64,000 bases of DNA, taken from the NCBI RefSeq assembly GCF_002217795.2, contig NZ_AP018823.1:496001-560000 (forward strand), given 5' to 3'. Origin of the DNA: Aquitalea magnusonii. Its GTDB lineage: Bacteria > Pseudomonadota > Gammaproteobacteria > Burkholderiales > Chromobacteriaceae. A model generated the notes under the pieces. That model saw nothing but the letters and a program-made list of their open reading frames with translations. It did no database searches and was not told the origin of the DNA. The position numbers and the translations under genes were made by a program. Shown here one piece after another: positions 1 through 9,687 of this stretch (positions are counted from its first letter, which is position 1; every line of letters starts with the position of its first letter).

Positions 1-71
1 TGATTGTGGTCGTGATTCCGTCTTTTGGTGAGCGCTACCTCTCCACCCCCTTGTTCGAACATCTGGCTTGA
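1..71 (+). CDS. cysK: Cysteine synthase, C-terminal end (partial)
   Basis: Only the last 22 codons and the TGA stop lie in the window, read in frame from base 3. They encode a tail ending PSFGERYLSTPLFEHLA. A 'PS.GERYLST.LF' tail is the usual C-terminus of PLP-dependent O-acetylserine sulfhydrylases of the CysK type, which make cysteine from O-acetylserine and sulfide. A hairpin with a T-rich tail follows about 40 bp downstream. The active-site lysine and the rest of the PLP fold lie upstream of the window, so CysK versus CysM cannot be settled here. The call rests on this short motif alone. Confidence 0.72.
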   Translation, partial: IVVVIPSFGERYLSTPLFEHLA

Positions 72-108
72 TACCCGCCACCGTGTATTGATTGCCGCTG
101 GTGATCTC

Positions 109-146
109 AACCGACCGTGCAGTGTTTGCCGGTCGGTTTTGTTTTG
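109..146 (+). terminator. Rho-independent terminator after cysteine synthase
   Basis: The arms AACCGACC (109-116) and GGTCGGTT (131-138) pair perfectly around a 14-base loop and are followed by a T-rich run (TTTTGTTTTG). It lies directly downstream of the cysteine synthase stop codon. Confidence 0.75.
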
Positions 147-219
147 TGGGCAGCGCGGATACGAACTGTTTGGTTGGGCTTTTTGTCCAAGACGGCCCGA
201 CATCCGCTACACTACCGCC

Positions 220-693
220 ATGATTTCCATCCCCAAAGTCACGCGTCAGTTGCTGGTGCTGCCCGTCCTGCTCAGTGCGTGCAGCCTGCTGCAACAAGCT
301 CCTGCGCCGCAAAGTTCGGCGCGTCCGGCACGCCCGCCCCTTGCCCCTGCAGTACCGGACAGCAAAGTGGAGCAATTACTGCGCGAAGCAAACCGGCTGG
401 CTGGCAAGGTCAAGTCGGGTGAACTGAACCGGGTGGCAGCCGCCGATCAGCTCAATAGCTATCGTTTGCGACTGATTGGCGCCAATCCGGTGGATGACAA
501 TAACTTTGCCATGTACCGCTACCTGGCCGTCGAGCGTGATGCAGGCCGTCTAAGCCAGGAGGAGTCTCAGGCCAGGATGGAAATGCGTTTGCGGGAGTGG
601 CTACGGCGCTGGCCCAAGATGCAGCCCAAACCGTCACAACCGGTTTTTACCAATTTTCTGTTGAAACTCTATGGATTGCCCGCTCTGGGCTGA
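220..693 (+). CDS. Putative lipoprotein of unknown function
   Basis: This is a 157-residue protein of no family I recognise. The chosen ATG gives a typical lipoprotein signal: a short basic start (MISIPKVTRQ), a hydrophobic stretch (LLVLPVLLS) and a lipobox LSAC with Cys21 as the predicted lipidated residue. A proline/alanine-rich linker follows, and then a charged, probably helical domain ending in a basic Trp-containing segment (REWLRRWPK). The open frame extends upstream to base 25, but that part overlaps the terminator and lacks a signal peptide, so the internal ATG is preferred. The stop is 7 bases before the ychJ start, so the two genes are probably co-transcribed. It probably sits in the inner leaflet of the outer membrane. 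No function is proposed. Confidence 0.7.
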   Translation: MISIPKVTRQLLVLPVLLSACSLLQQAPAPQSSARPARPPLAPAVPDSKVEQLLREANRLAGKVKSGELNRVAAADQLNSYRLRLIGANPVDDNNFAMYRYLAVERDAGRLSQEESQARMEMRLREWLRRWPKMQPKPSQPVFTNFLLKLYGLPALG

Positions 694-700
694 AGAAACA

Positions 701-1111
701 ATGAGCAAGAAAAAACAATCCAGCGGCTGCCCTTGTGGCCTGGCTGCTTCTTTCCAGGAATGCTGTGGACCTTATATTGCGGGTACTGCGTTGGCACCAA
801 CGGCTGAAAGTCTGATGCGTTCGCGCTATACCGCCTACACCATGAATAATGGTGATTATCTGCTGGCCAGCTGGCATTCCTCCACCCGCCCGGCTGAGCT
901 GGATCTCTCGCGAGAGGAGCGCTTTGTCAAATGGCTGTCGCTGGAGGTGCTCAGCACACAGGCAGGCAGCGCAGCCGATGAGGCTGGTGTAGTCGAATTT
1001 GTTGCACGCTATAAGGTAAATGGCCGTGCGCAGCGTTTGCATGAAGTCAGCCGTTTTCGCAAGGAAGATGGTCAATGGTTCTATGTGGATGGTGATGCAG
1101 AGGAAGGATGA
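701..1111 (+). CDS. ychJ: YchJ-family SEC-C motif protein
   Basis: The 136-residue product begins with a SEC-C type zinc-binding motif, CPCG...ECCGPYI at about residues 10-26. It continues with the conserved YchJ core 'PTAESLMRSRYTAYTMNNGDYLLASWH' pattern, an NTF2-like fold. The cysteines presumably bind zinc, as in the SecA C-terminal tail. The second, C-terminal SEC-C motif of longer YchJ proteins is absent here, so this is the short form. The ATG at 701 is preferred over an in-frame ATG at 671, which would overlap the lipoprotein gene. The biochemical role of the family is not established. Confidence 0.85.
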   Translation: MSKKKQSSGCPCGLAASFQECCGPYIAGTALAPTAESLMRSRYTAYTMNNGDYLLASWHSSTRPAELDLSREERFVKWLSLEVLSTQAGSAADEAGVVEFVARYKVNGRAQRLHEVSRFRKEDGQWFYVDGDAEEG

Positions 1112-1406
1112 TTACCTCTTGATGGCCAGTCTGCCGTTCTCCGCCGATCCTGGCAGTTGGCCTTGAACTCTGGCGCGGCTGCATTTTTTTGAGTGTTGTC
1201 GCCTGGCGGGCGGGTATTGATGGCATTTCCAGATGGCTGTCCTATGGTGATAGGGCGGCCATTTTTGCATTTTTCTGATGCAGGAATGCATGCGGTTTTT
1301 GTCAAGCACGGATTGTTTTTTGTTTCAAGTCAATTACTTGGTGGAGATGTCTTTGGTTCTGAACCGCTCGGGTCTAGCGTTAAAGTGACAGCGAAAGGAG
1401 ATGGCG

Positions 1407-1715
1407 ATGGGACTGGCTCTGAAGGGCTTGCTGGGTGAGCTGGAAAGCTGCCGTAGCAAGGGTGTACCAACGGATGCGGTGACACGGGTCGAGGTTGTCC
1501 GCACGCTGGAGATTCCACTGGATTTGCATGCCTGCCGTGAGTTGCGGGTTCTGGCGCATGTTTTCAGTGGTGATCAGGCTGAATTGGCTGCAGTGGTATT
1601 GCGTGCTGCGCTCATGGATATGCAAGAGCATCTGGATGATGATCTGGATAGTCTTGCCACCACGGCCAGGCAACTGATGAATGATCCATGTCAGCAAGCC
1701 AGCGAGATCATTTGA
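1407..1715 (+). CDS. Conserved hypothetical small soluble protein
   Basis: The product is 102 residues with no signal peptide or membrane segment. It is mostly helical in character, with a conserved-looking acidic C-terminal helix (AALMDMQEHLDDDLDSLATTARQL). Two ATGs are possible, at 1401 and 1407. The AAAGGAG at 1394-1400 abuts the first and is 6 bases from the second, so 1407 is chosen. The gene stands alone, about 290 bp after ychJ, and is followed by a strong terminator. I do not recognise the family and propose no function. Confidence 0.6.
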   Translation: MGLALKGLLGELESCRSKGVPTDAVTRVEVVRTLEIPLDLHACRELRVLAHVFSGDQAELAAVVLRAALMDMQEHLDDDLDSLATTARQLMNDPCQQASEII

Positions 1716-1744
1716 ACAGATGACGGGGGCGGGGAAGGAGAGGG

Positions 1745-1774
1745 CAGGGTCAGCAGCGCTGGCCCTGTTTTCTT
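1745..1774 (+). terminator. Rho-independent terminator
   Basis: A ten-pair stem (CAGGGTCAGC / GCTGGCCCTG, one G-U pair) with an AGC loop is followed by TTTTCTT. It ends the small hypothetical gene at 1407-1715. Confidence 0.8.
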
Positions 1775-1844
1775 ATGTGTGGAGAGGATTTATTTCTTTG
1801 TCTTGTCTTTATTTAAATAAAAACACATAAGCATAAAGTATGCG

Positions 1845-1886
1845 TAAAAAAAGGGGCGTTACGGCAAGGGGGAACCGCGACGCCCC
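1845..1886 (-). terminator. Terminator on the minus strand with no assigned gene
   Basis: GGGGCGT and ACGCCCC form a 7-bp stem enclosing a 20-base loop. Read on the minus strand they are followed by seven T residues. The dCTP deaminase gene upstream already has its own terminator (1996-2022), so this one may end a short separate minus-strand transcript lying between about 1887 and 1995. Apart from these hairpins I see no gene in the 342 bases from 1716 to 2057. Confidence 0.5.
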
Positions 1887-1995
1887 AAGAGAAACTGTTC
1901 GATTGGCAGGTTGACAGCTAGAGATGACCATTACCCACAGTTCATCCTAGAACAGTAAGGCGGATTTACGAGCGGGATTTGAATGCCGTATGCAT

Positions 1996-2022
1996 GAAAA
2001 AGGACAGCGCGGGCTGTCCTTG
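1996..2022 (-). terminator. Terminator of dcd
   Basis: AGGACAGC (2001-2008) and GCTGTCCT (2013-2020) form an 8-bp stem around a 4-base loop. On the minus strand the stem is followed by a T run. It lies 36 bases past the dcd stop. Confidence 0.75.
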
Positions 2023-2057
2023 TCGTAAGTGCTTGCCATGTAAGGCAGTGATGGTGA

Positions 2058-2627
2058 TCAGGGGCGTGGCAGGGTAACGCCGATTTGCCCCATGTATTTG
2101 CCGGCACGGTCGGCATAGGATACATCGCACACTTCGTCCGATTCAAAGAACAGTACCTGTGCCACCCCTTCGTTGGCATAAATCTTGGCCGGCAGCGGGG
2201 TGGTATTGGAAAACTCCAGTGTGACGTAGCCTTCCCATTCCGGTTCAAAAGGCGTGACGTTCACGATGATGCCGCAGCGTGCATAGGTGGATTTCCCCAG
2301 GCAGACGGTTAACACCGAGCGCGGGATACGGAAGTACTCAACGGTGCGGGCAAGCGCAAAACTGTTGGGCGGGATGATGCAGTAACCCTTGCCGGATACT
2401 TCGACGAAGGAGTCGGGATCGAAATTCTTGGGATCAACAATGGTGCTGTTGATATTGGTAAACACCTTGAATTCATCAGCGCAACGAATATCGTAGCCGT
2501 AGCTGGAAGTACCGAAGGAGATGACCTTCTCACCGTTCACGTTTTTGATCTGATTATGCTCAAACGGCTCGATCATGTTGTGATCCTGTGCCATACGGCG
2601 GATCCACTTGTCGGATTTGATGCTCAT
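2058..2627 (-). CDS. dcd: dCTP deaminase
   Basis: The 189-residue product has the family's normal length. It deaminates dCTP to dUTP, the main bacterial source of dUMP for thymidylate synthesis, and acts as a cytoplasmic homotrimer. Diagnostic motifs are visible: SSYGYDIRC near residue 42, GKSTYARCG near 111-119, and the catalytic region '[18 protein letters not shown]', whose glutamate at about position 138 is the expected general base. A terminator follows. The gene is transcribed alone, divergently from feoAB. Confidence 0.96.
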   Translation of the reverse strand: MSIKSDKWIRRMAQDHNMIEPFEHNQIKNVNGEKVISFGTSSYGYDIRCADEFKVFTNINSTIVDPKNFDPDSFVEVSGKGYCIIPPNSFALARTVEYFRIPRSVLTVCLGKSTYARCGIIVNVTPFEPEWEGYVTLEFSNTTPLPAKIYANEGVAQVLFFESDEVCDVSYADRAGKYMGQIGVTLPRP

Positions 2628-2812
2628 GGTCGGGGGTCCGTCAGGAAAATAGGTAATGGGCCAGATTCTAAACGGTATGCTGCGGCAGAGCCACCGTTGC
2701 AGCGGCTTTCAGGCCGGAGGCCCGAGTGTTGGCCGCGTCTGGTTGATATCGCTCAAGACATCTCCTGATGGTTGCGGGGCAGACCTTACCGTGAGTAGGG
2801 AATAGTGCGTAC

Positions 2813-2831
2813 AATAATGCAAATTATTCGC
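2813..2831 (+). promoter_or_regulatory. Probable Fur box upstream of feoAB
   Basis: AATAATGCAAATTATTCGC matches the 19-base Fur consensus (GATAATGATAATCATTATC) at 13 positions by eye. It lies 17 bases before the feoA ATG. Fe2+-Fur repression of ferrous iron uptake is well established in proteobacteria. The site itself is a sequence prediction. Confidence 0.65.
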
Positions 2832-2847
2832 GTTATTGGTGTCAAGC

Positions 2848-3078
2848 ATGGTGTCTCTGGACAAGTTTCCTGCGGGGTGCAAAGGGGTGGTGGACAGTCT
2901 TGATCTGTCCGATGAGGCCTTTCGCCGGGTGGCGGCCTTTGGGCTGATTCCTGGCAGTCAGTTCAGTCTTTCCCGTCGTGCGCCATTTGGCGGTCCGCTG
3001 GTGCTGGAAGTGGGGTCCACCCGCTTTCTGCTGCGCCGCAGCCTGGCAAAATGCATTCAGGTACGGGTGGCTGCATGA
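2848..3078 (+). CDS. feoA: Ferrous iron transport protein A (FeoA)
   Basis: This is a 76-residue SH3-like FeoA-domain protein, a small cytoplasmic partner thought to modulate the FeoB GTPase/permease. The core pattern 'F..GLIPGSQFSLSRRAPFGGPLVLEVGSTRFLLRRSLA' is typical: a GLxPG turn, then a GGP...G....R..A strand pair. The ATG at 2848 is preferred over an in-frame TTG at 2836. It lies just downstream of a Fur-like site. Its stop overlaps the feoB start (ATGA), which indicates translational coupling. Confidence 0.92.
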   Translation: MVSLDKFPAGCKGVVDSLDLSDEAFRRVAAFGLIPGSQFSLSRRAPFGGPLVLEVGSTRFLLRRSLAKCIQVRVAA

Positions 3079-4844
3079 AGCGATTTGCACTGATCGGTTT
3101 ACCCAATACCGGTAAGTCCACCGTGTTCAATCGTCTGACCGGTATGTCGCAGCGGGTGGGCAACTGGCCCGGTCTGACGGTTGATCTCACGAGCGCACGT
3201 CTGGTGCTGGGCGGCAATATGGTGGAGCTGGTGGATCTGCCTGGTGTGAACGATCTGACTGGGTATACCGACGACGAAGCCGTGGTGCGGGATGTGTTGA
3301 TGAGTACCGCCTTTGATGCGGCGGTACTGGTGCTTAATGCGGCCCAACTGGATCGCCAGCTACCGCTGGCGCTCCAGGTGCTGGCCAGTGGTCTGCCGGC
3401 GGTGCTGGTCCTGAACATGGCGGATGAAGCGCGTCTGCTGGGCGTGCAACTGGATGTGGATGCCTTGCGGCAGCGCCTGGGCATTCCGGTGCTGCTGGTT
3501 TCGGCCAAGCGCATGGAAGGCTGGCCTGGGCTAATGGAGGCGCTGAACCGTCAGGCGGCGGCTAAGCACGCAGCTTGCCACGCGGCACTGGACATGGTGC
3601 CGGAAACGCGTGAGGCCATTGCGCTGGCACATGCCCGGCTGGCCGGCGCATGGTCGCTGCCACCGGTATTGCCGCCGGGCATCACCGAGAAGGTGGATGC
3701 CTGGCTGATGCATCCCTGGTTTGGTTTGCCTCTGTTTTTTGCCTTCATGGCCATGTTGTTCAACCTGACTTACCAGATTGGCACCCCGTTGCAGGATGTG
3801 GTGAGTGCTGGGCTGGACTGGTTCAAGGAGGCTGCGCTCGCACCCTGGACCAGCGCCTTGCCAGCCATCGTGCAAAGCCTGTTGCTCGATGGCATCTGGC
3901 AAGGGGTATCCACGGTGATAACCTTTGCCCCCATCCTGTTTGTGTTTTTCATCCTGATGGCCATGGTGGAGGATAGTGGCTATCTGGCCAGGGCGGCCTA
4001 CCTGACGGATGCCTTCATGGCCCGCCTGGGGCTGGATGGCCGTGGTTTTGTCATGCAACTGATGGGTTTTGGCTGCAATGTACCGGCCATTTTGGGAAGC
4101 AGAGTGATGCGGGAGCGCAAGCAACGTCTGCTGACCATGCTGATCATTCCCTTCTCCTTATGCTCGGCCCGTTTGCAGGTAGTGGTGTTTTTTGCCGGCA
4201 TCCTGTTCCGGCCTCAGCAGGCTCCCTGGGTGTTACTGCTGCTGTACCTGCTGAGTTTTGCCGTCGCGATTTTCACTGCATGGGTGTTCAAGCATCGTTA
4301 TCAGGGCAATGAAGCGTTTTTGCTGGAAGTGCCGCCCTACCGTCTGCCCGGCTTGCGTCATATGCTGATCCGTGCGCTTGGTGAGGTGCGAGCCTTTCTG
4401 GAGCTGGCCTCCAGCTTCATCCTGATGGGGGTGGTACTGGTGTGGCTGGTGTCGCACATTCCGGCGGGGGACAACAAGACGCTGGCTGACATGCTGGGTA
4501 GCCTGATGGCCCCTGTACTGGATCCAATCGGCATCAAGCATGAACTGGCAGTTGCCTTGCTGGTGGGTTTTGTGGCCAAGGAAATCCTGCTGGGTGGTCT
4601 GGCCGTGATTTATGGTGTGCCGGAGGCCGGACTGGGGGCGGCATTGCTGCACCATCTGGATTGGGCATCTGCCATGAGCTTTCTCATTTTCACCCTGGTA
4701 TATGTACCTTGCCTGTCTACCGTGGCAGCGATACGACGAGAGTCGAAAAGTCGCTCCTTTACCGCGCTTTCGGTTGGCTGGTCGGTGTTGCTGGCCTGGG
4801 TGCTTGCCTTTGTGTTCTACCAGGGAGTGCATCTGCTGCGTTGA
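3075..4844 (+). CDS. feoB: Ferrous iron transporter FeoB
   Basis: This inner-membrane Fe2+ importer has an N-terminal G-protein domain. G1 is GLPNTGKST (residues 8-16), G3 is DLPG (54-57) and G4 is NMAD (114-117). A helical GDI-like spacer and a polytopic membrane domain follow. The membrane part contains the gate-like 'MGFGCNVPAILGSR' segment with its conserved cysteine, and a second 'VPCLSTVAAIRRES' segment near the C-terminus. At 589 residues it is clearly shorter than E. coli FeoB (about 773), so it belongs to the compact form with a shortened spacer and tail. Its ATG overlaps the feoA stop by 4 bases. No feoC follows, and a perfect terminator hairpin closes the operon. Confidence 0.95.
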   Translation: MKRFALIGLPNTGKSTVFNRLTGMSQRVGNWPGLTVDLTSARLVLGGNMVELVDLPGVNDLTGYTDDEAVVRDVLMSTAFDAAVLVLNAAQLDRQLPLALQVLASGLPAVLVLNMADEARLLGVQLDVDALRQRLGIPVLLVSAKRMEGWPGLMEALNRQAAAKHAACHAALDMVPETREAIALAHARLAGAWSLPPVLPPGITEKVDAWLMHPWFGLPLFFAFMAMLFNLTYQIGTPLQDVVSAGLDWFKEAALAPWTSALPAIVQSLLLDGIWQGVSTVITFAPILFVFFILMAMVEDSGYLARAAYLTDAFMARLGLDGRGFVMQLMGFGCNVPAILGSRVMRERKQRLLTMLIIPFSLCSARLQVVVFFAGILFRPQQAPWVLLLLYLLSFAVAIFTAWVFKHRYQGNEAFLLEVPPYRLPGLRHMLIRALGEVRAFLELASSFILMGVVLVWLVSHIPAGDNKTLADMLGSLMAPVLDPIGIKHELAVALLVGFVAKEILLGGLAVIYGVPEAGLGAALLHHLDWASAMSFLIFTLVYVPCLSTVAAIRRESKSRSFTALSVGWSVLLAWVLAFVFYQGVHLLR

Positions 4845-4867
4845 TACTGCCCGGCGGACAAGGCCGC

Positions 4868-4906
4868 AGGGACAAACACTCGCTGGCTGGCTGTTTGTCC
4901 CTTCTG
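4868..4906 (+). terminator. Terminator of feoAB
   Basis: AGGGACAAACA (4868-4878) and TGTTTGTCCCT (4892-4902) form a perfect 11-bp stem with a 13-base loop, 23 bases after the feoB stop. The tail is only moderately T-rich (TCTGCTTG). Confidence 0.65.
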
Positions 4907-4977
4907 CTTGATATGGCGCAGAACCGAGGTCAAGGCCTGGCGGCACACTGTCGCTTTTGATTGTCGGGGACGAAAGC

Positions 4978-5916
4978 ATGCGGGTAGACCTGTCTGTATC
5001 CTGGCTTGGTCTGACCATGGCCAATCCTTTGTATAACGCCTCCGGTGTGATGTGTCGTTCTGTTACCGAGCTGGAACAAGTGCGCCATTCTGCAGCCGGT
5101 GCGGTCATCAGCAAAAGCTGTACCTTGCAGCCAAGAGATGGCAATCCTGAGCCGCGTTACCACGCCACCGCCTTGGGCAGCATCAATTCCATGGGCTTAC
5201 CCAATGCCGGCTATGCCTATTACCGCGATTATGCCCGCAGCTATCCTTACGCGCAGGGCAAGCCCTTGTTCCTGTCCATCTCGGGAATGACACTGGAAGA
5301 CAATCTGAGCATGCTAGCGGATCTTGCAAGCAGTGCCTTACCTTGTATTCCCGAGGTGAACCTGTCTTGCCCCAATCTGCCAGGCAAGCCGCAATTGGGC
5401 TACGATCCGGATGCCTGTGCCATCACCCTGGCCGAAATCAGCCGTATCTACAGCGGTCCGTTTGGCGTCAAGCTGCCACCGTATTTCGATCCGGTGCATT
5501 TTTCCCAGATGGCGGATTTGCTCAATGAGTTTGTCGGGCTGCGTTTTGTCACCTGTATCAACTCCATTGGCAATGGCTTGGTCATCGATCCTGATACCGA
5601 AAGCGTGGTGATCAAACCCAAGGATGGCCTGGGCGGGCTGGGCGGAAGTTATGTGTTGCCGACAGCACTGGCCAATGTCCGCGAATTCGCTCGCTTGCTA
5701 CATGGCAAGCATGTGGTGGGCTGTGGTGGCATCAATAGCGGCCGCGAAGCATTCATGCACATTCTGGCTGGGGCAACAGCTGTTCAGATTGGTACTTGTC
5801 TGTATGAGGAGGGTGAGGGCGCTTTTGCCCGTATCCTGGATGAATTGCGTGCCTTGATGCTGCAAAAGGGCTATCGCTGTTTGGATGATTTCCGTGGCAA
5901 GCTGAAAACGCTCTAG
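4978..5916 (+). CDS. pyrD: Dihydroorotate dehydrogenase, class 1A (fumarate type)
   Basis: The 312-residue flavoprotein oxidises dihydroorotate to orotate in pyrimidine synthesis. The sequence follows the Lactococcus lactis PyrDA pattern from end to end: NASGV (20-24), KS.TL...GNPEPRY (46-61), LGSINSMGLPN (67-76), NLSCPNLPGKPQL with catalytic Cys131, GVKLPPYFD, NSIGNGLVIDP, and a C-terminal 'KGYRCLDDFRGKLKTL'. The Cys base, in place of the Ser of class 2, the lack of an N-terminal membrane helix and the absence of a pyrK partner all point to the cytosolic fumarate-reducing class. The ATG at 4978 with GGGGA upstream is used rather than a TTG at 4957. It is monocistronic. Most betaproteobacteria carry class 2 enzymes, so this is a possible acquisition. 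Confidence 0.93.
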   Translation: MRVDLSVSWLGLTMANPLYNASGVMCRSVTELEQVRHSAAGAVISKSCTLQPRDGNPEPRYHATALGSINSMGLPNAGYAYYRDYARSYPYAQGKPLFLSISGMTLEDNLSMLADLASSALPCIPEVNLSCPNLPGKPQLGYDPDACAITLAEISRIYSGPFGVKLPPYFDPVHFSQMADLLNEFVGLRFVTCINSIGNGLVIDPDTESVVIKPKDGLGGLGGSYVLPTALANVREFARLLHGKHVVGCGGINSGREAFMHILAGATAVQIGTCLYEEGEGAFARILDELRALMLQKGYRCLDDFRGKLKTL

Positions 5917-5934
5917 CCATACGGTTTTCATCAC

Positions 5935-5955
5935 AAGGGCCCCAGCGGGGCCCTT
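5935..5955. terminator. Bidirectional hairpin between pyrD and the convergent dioxygenase gene
   Basis: AAGGGCCCC and GGGGCCCTT form a perfect 9-bp stem with a 3-base loop between two convergent genes. There is no clear T run on either side, so it may work partly by blocking read-through or as a 3'-end stabiliser. Confidence 0.55.
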
Positions 5956-5972
5956 GCTGCATTTCACGCATC

Positions 5973-6752
5973 TTAGTCAAAGCGCCAGCAGGCCATGGAC
6001 AATGAACCCATGCGCCAGTCATCGTGCAGCTTTGCAGGTGTTGCATCATCGGATGCTGCCCCCATGACCACGAGCAGAGGATTAAAATGTTCATCGGTCG
6101 GATGATTTTCACGCGCCAGCGGGGCAAGCTGTTTCCAGTGCAGGATATCTTGCTGCCGGTTGTCCTGCAGTGCCTGGTCCATCCAGCCGGCAAATGCGGC
6201 TGCCCATGGCTGCGGTGTACTGCCATCCGCGCTTAGCTGCCACAGATTATGTGTGTAGCTGCCCGAGCCGATAATCATCACATTGTCTTCTCGCAGTGTC
6301 CGCAGTGCGCGTCCCATCTGGAAGAACGTGTCGGCGCTGGCACCATGCGGGAGAGACACCATCACCAGCGGGATATCTGCCTGCGGGTACATCAGCATCA
6401 ATGGGGTCCACATGCCATGATCCAGACTGCGCTGGTCGGTGGTGCCCACCCGTAATCCCGACTCACGCAGCTTGGCGACAACATCAGCTGCCAGTTTCAG
6501 ATCGGTACTGGCTGGGTAGCGCAGTGTGTACAGAATGGACGGAAAGCCGCCAAAGTCATACATGGTGTCAGGCTTGGCTGCCAGATTCACCATTGGGATA
6601 CTACTTTCCCAATGCGCCGACAAAATAATGATGGCGCGTGGGCGCGGCAAGGTTTGACCTAGCTGTGTCAGAAAATGGCGGGTCGGACTCTCTTCGATCG
6701 GAAGCGTCGGTGCGCCATGAGAGATGAATAGTGCTGCTTGTCGGTTGCTCAT
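5973..6752 (-). CDS. LigB-family extradiol dioxygenase (DODA/YgiD type)
   Basis: The 259-residue product has the layout of the 4,5-DOPA extradiol dioxygenase (YgiD/DodA) group of class III ring-cleavage enzymes. Metal and catalytic histidines are visible: ISHGAP with His12, LSAHWE with His47, LDHGMW with His112, SYTHNL with His168 and DEHFNPL with His222. The closing 'MGSLSMACWRFD' is also family-typical. The natural substrate of bacterial members is uncertain; a catecholic amino acid or phenol is plausible. The ATG at 6752 is preferred. An in-frame ATG at 6779 would add nine residues and has no ribosome binding site. It is transcribed alone, convergent with pyrD. Confidence 0.9.
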   Translation of the reverse strand: MSNRQAALFISHGAPTLPIEESPTRHFLTQLGQTLPRPRAIIILSAHWESSIPMVNLAAKPDTMYDFGGFPSILYTLRYPASTDLKLAADVVAKLRESGLRVGTTDQRSLDHGMWTPLMLMYPQADIPLVMVSLPHGASADTFFQMGRALRTLREDNVMIIGSGSYTHNLWQLSADGSTPQPWAAAFAGWMDQALQDNRQQDILHWKQLAPLARENHPTDEHFNPLLVVMGAASDDATPAKLHDDWRMGSLSMACWRFD

Positions 6753-6887
6753 GTTTGTTCTGCCTGCAGTGATTGCCATGTAAACAGCTTAATCAGGTTT
6801 CCATGTTAAAAAAATGGCCATTTACTCATTATTTTGTTTACTTATGGTGAATAGTGGCGCAGGCAAGTGACAAACGGCATGGGTCTA

Positions 6888-7055
6888 TCAGGCTGGGTGG
6901 CTGGCCGCATTCTGCACAGATGGAAGGTGGCTATCCTGTGCCGCAGTTTGCAGTTGCAGACCCCATCCGCTGCAGACAATAAGGATGCCAAGAACGATGC
7001 GGATGTGCTGCCACTTGGTGATGGCAAAGTGCTGGCTGTGCTGACTGGCTTGCAT
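6888..7055 (-). CDS. Small single-pass membrane protein downstream of a Fur-like site
   Basis: This is a 55-codon frame whose ATG is preceded by GGAG at a 6-base spacing. It has one predicted membrane segment (about residues 18-35: HIRIVLGILIVCSGWGLQ), a short polar N-terminus and a polar C-terminal tail. A Fur-like palindrome lies about 39 bases upstream of the ATG in AT-rich promoter-like DNA. I do not recognise the protein. The ribosome binding site, membrane helix and upstream operator together suggest a real iron-regulated gene, but no homologue was checked, and the 550-base gap between the dioxygenase and katG otherwise holds no gene. Confidence 0.42.
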   Translation of the reverse strand: MQASQHSQHFAITKWQHIRIVLGILIVCSGWGLQLQTAAQDSHLPSVQNAASHPA

Positions 7056-7093
7056 GGTGAACTCCGTGCGGTGATGATCTTGCATTCATTTTA

Positions 7094-7110
7094 TTGAGAA
7101 TAATTCGCAA
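7094..7110 (-). promoter_or_regulatory. Probable Fur box
   Basis: TTGAGAATAATTCGCAA is an imperfect palindrome of the TGAGAATnATTCTCA form commonly seen in Fur sites of pseudomonads and other proteobacteria. It lies upstream of the small membrane protein gene at 6888-7055. Confidence 0.45.
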
Positions 7111-7269
7111 GTAAAATTTATCTTTTCAAAATTGCGATTGATATTGTTAATTGCGATGGGCGAAAACATTGTTTTTTGCCGGATAGTGCCTACGGCATGT
7201 CCTGCCTGAGTGGATGGCCTGGCTTGCAAGCCATCTTCCTTCCTGCGGTGGCCGGATGGCCGTGCTGGC

Positions 7270-7306
7270 AAAAAAAGAGCCGCACTGCCCAAAGGCAGCG
7301 CGGCTT
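7270..7306 (-). terminator. Terminator of katG
   Basis: AGCCGC...GCGGCT forms the outer stem, with an inner ACTGCC/GGCAG pairing. Read on the minus strand it ends in a run of T (TTTTTTTG). It lies 25 bases past the katG stop. Confidence 0.78.
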
Positions 7307-7330
7307 GTGCTCACTGCTCCGCCAGGATGA

Positions 7331-9517
<2,187 letters not shown>

Positions 9518-9618
9518 TTAAATGTGCTGTGAGTTGTGTACGGATGTCTGGCCCTGCCAGATTGAATCCATGTCTTGCCAGAGTGATTTCCTACCAGATG
9601 CCGGCTCAGCCCGGCCCG

Positions 9619-9687
9619 TTACTGCATGGCAGAGAAGGCTGCCAGCATGTCGAGCAAGACTTCCTGCCAAGTTTGTTGCTTGTGCAT
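9619..9687 (-). CDS. Candidate 22-residue peptide upstream of katG
   Basis: The frame reads MHKQQTWQEVLLDMLAAFSAMQ and then TAA. Its ATG is preceded by GGAGAG at a 4-base spacing. An in-frame ATG four codons earlier (9699) overlaps that purine run and is less likely. It lies about 110 bases before the katG start on the same strand, so it could be a leader peptide or a small independent protein with an amphipathic helix. Nothing else in the 465-base gap from 9506 to 9970 looks coding. Support is the ribosome binding site only. Confidence 0.28.
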   Translation of the reverse strand: MHKQQTWQEVLLDMLAAFSAMQ

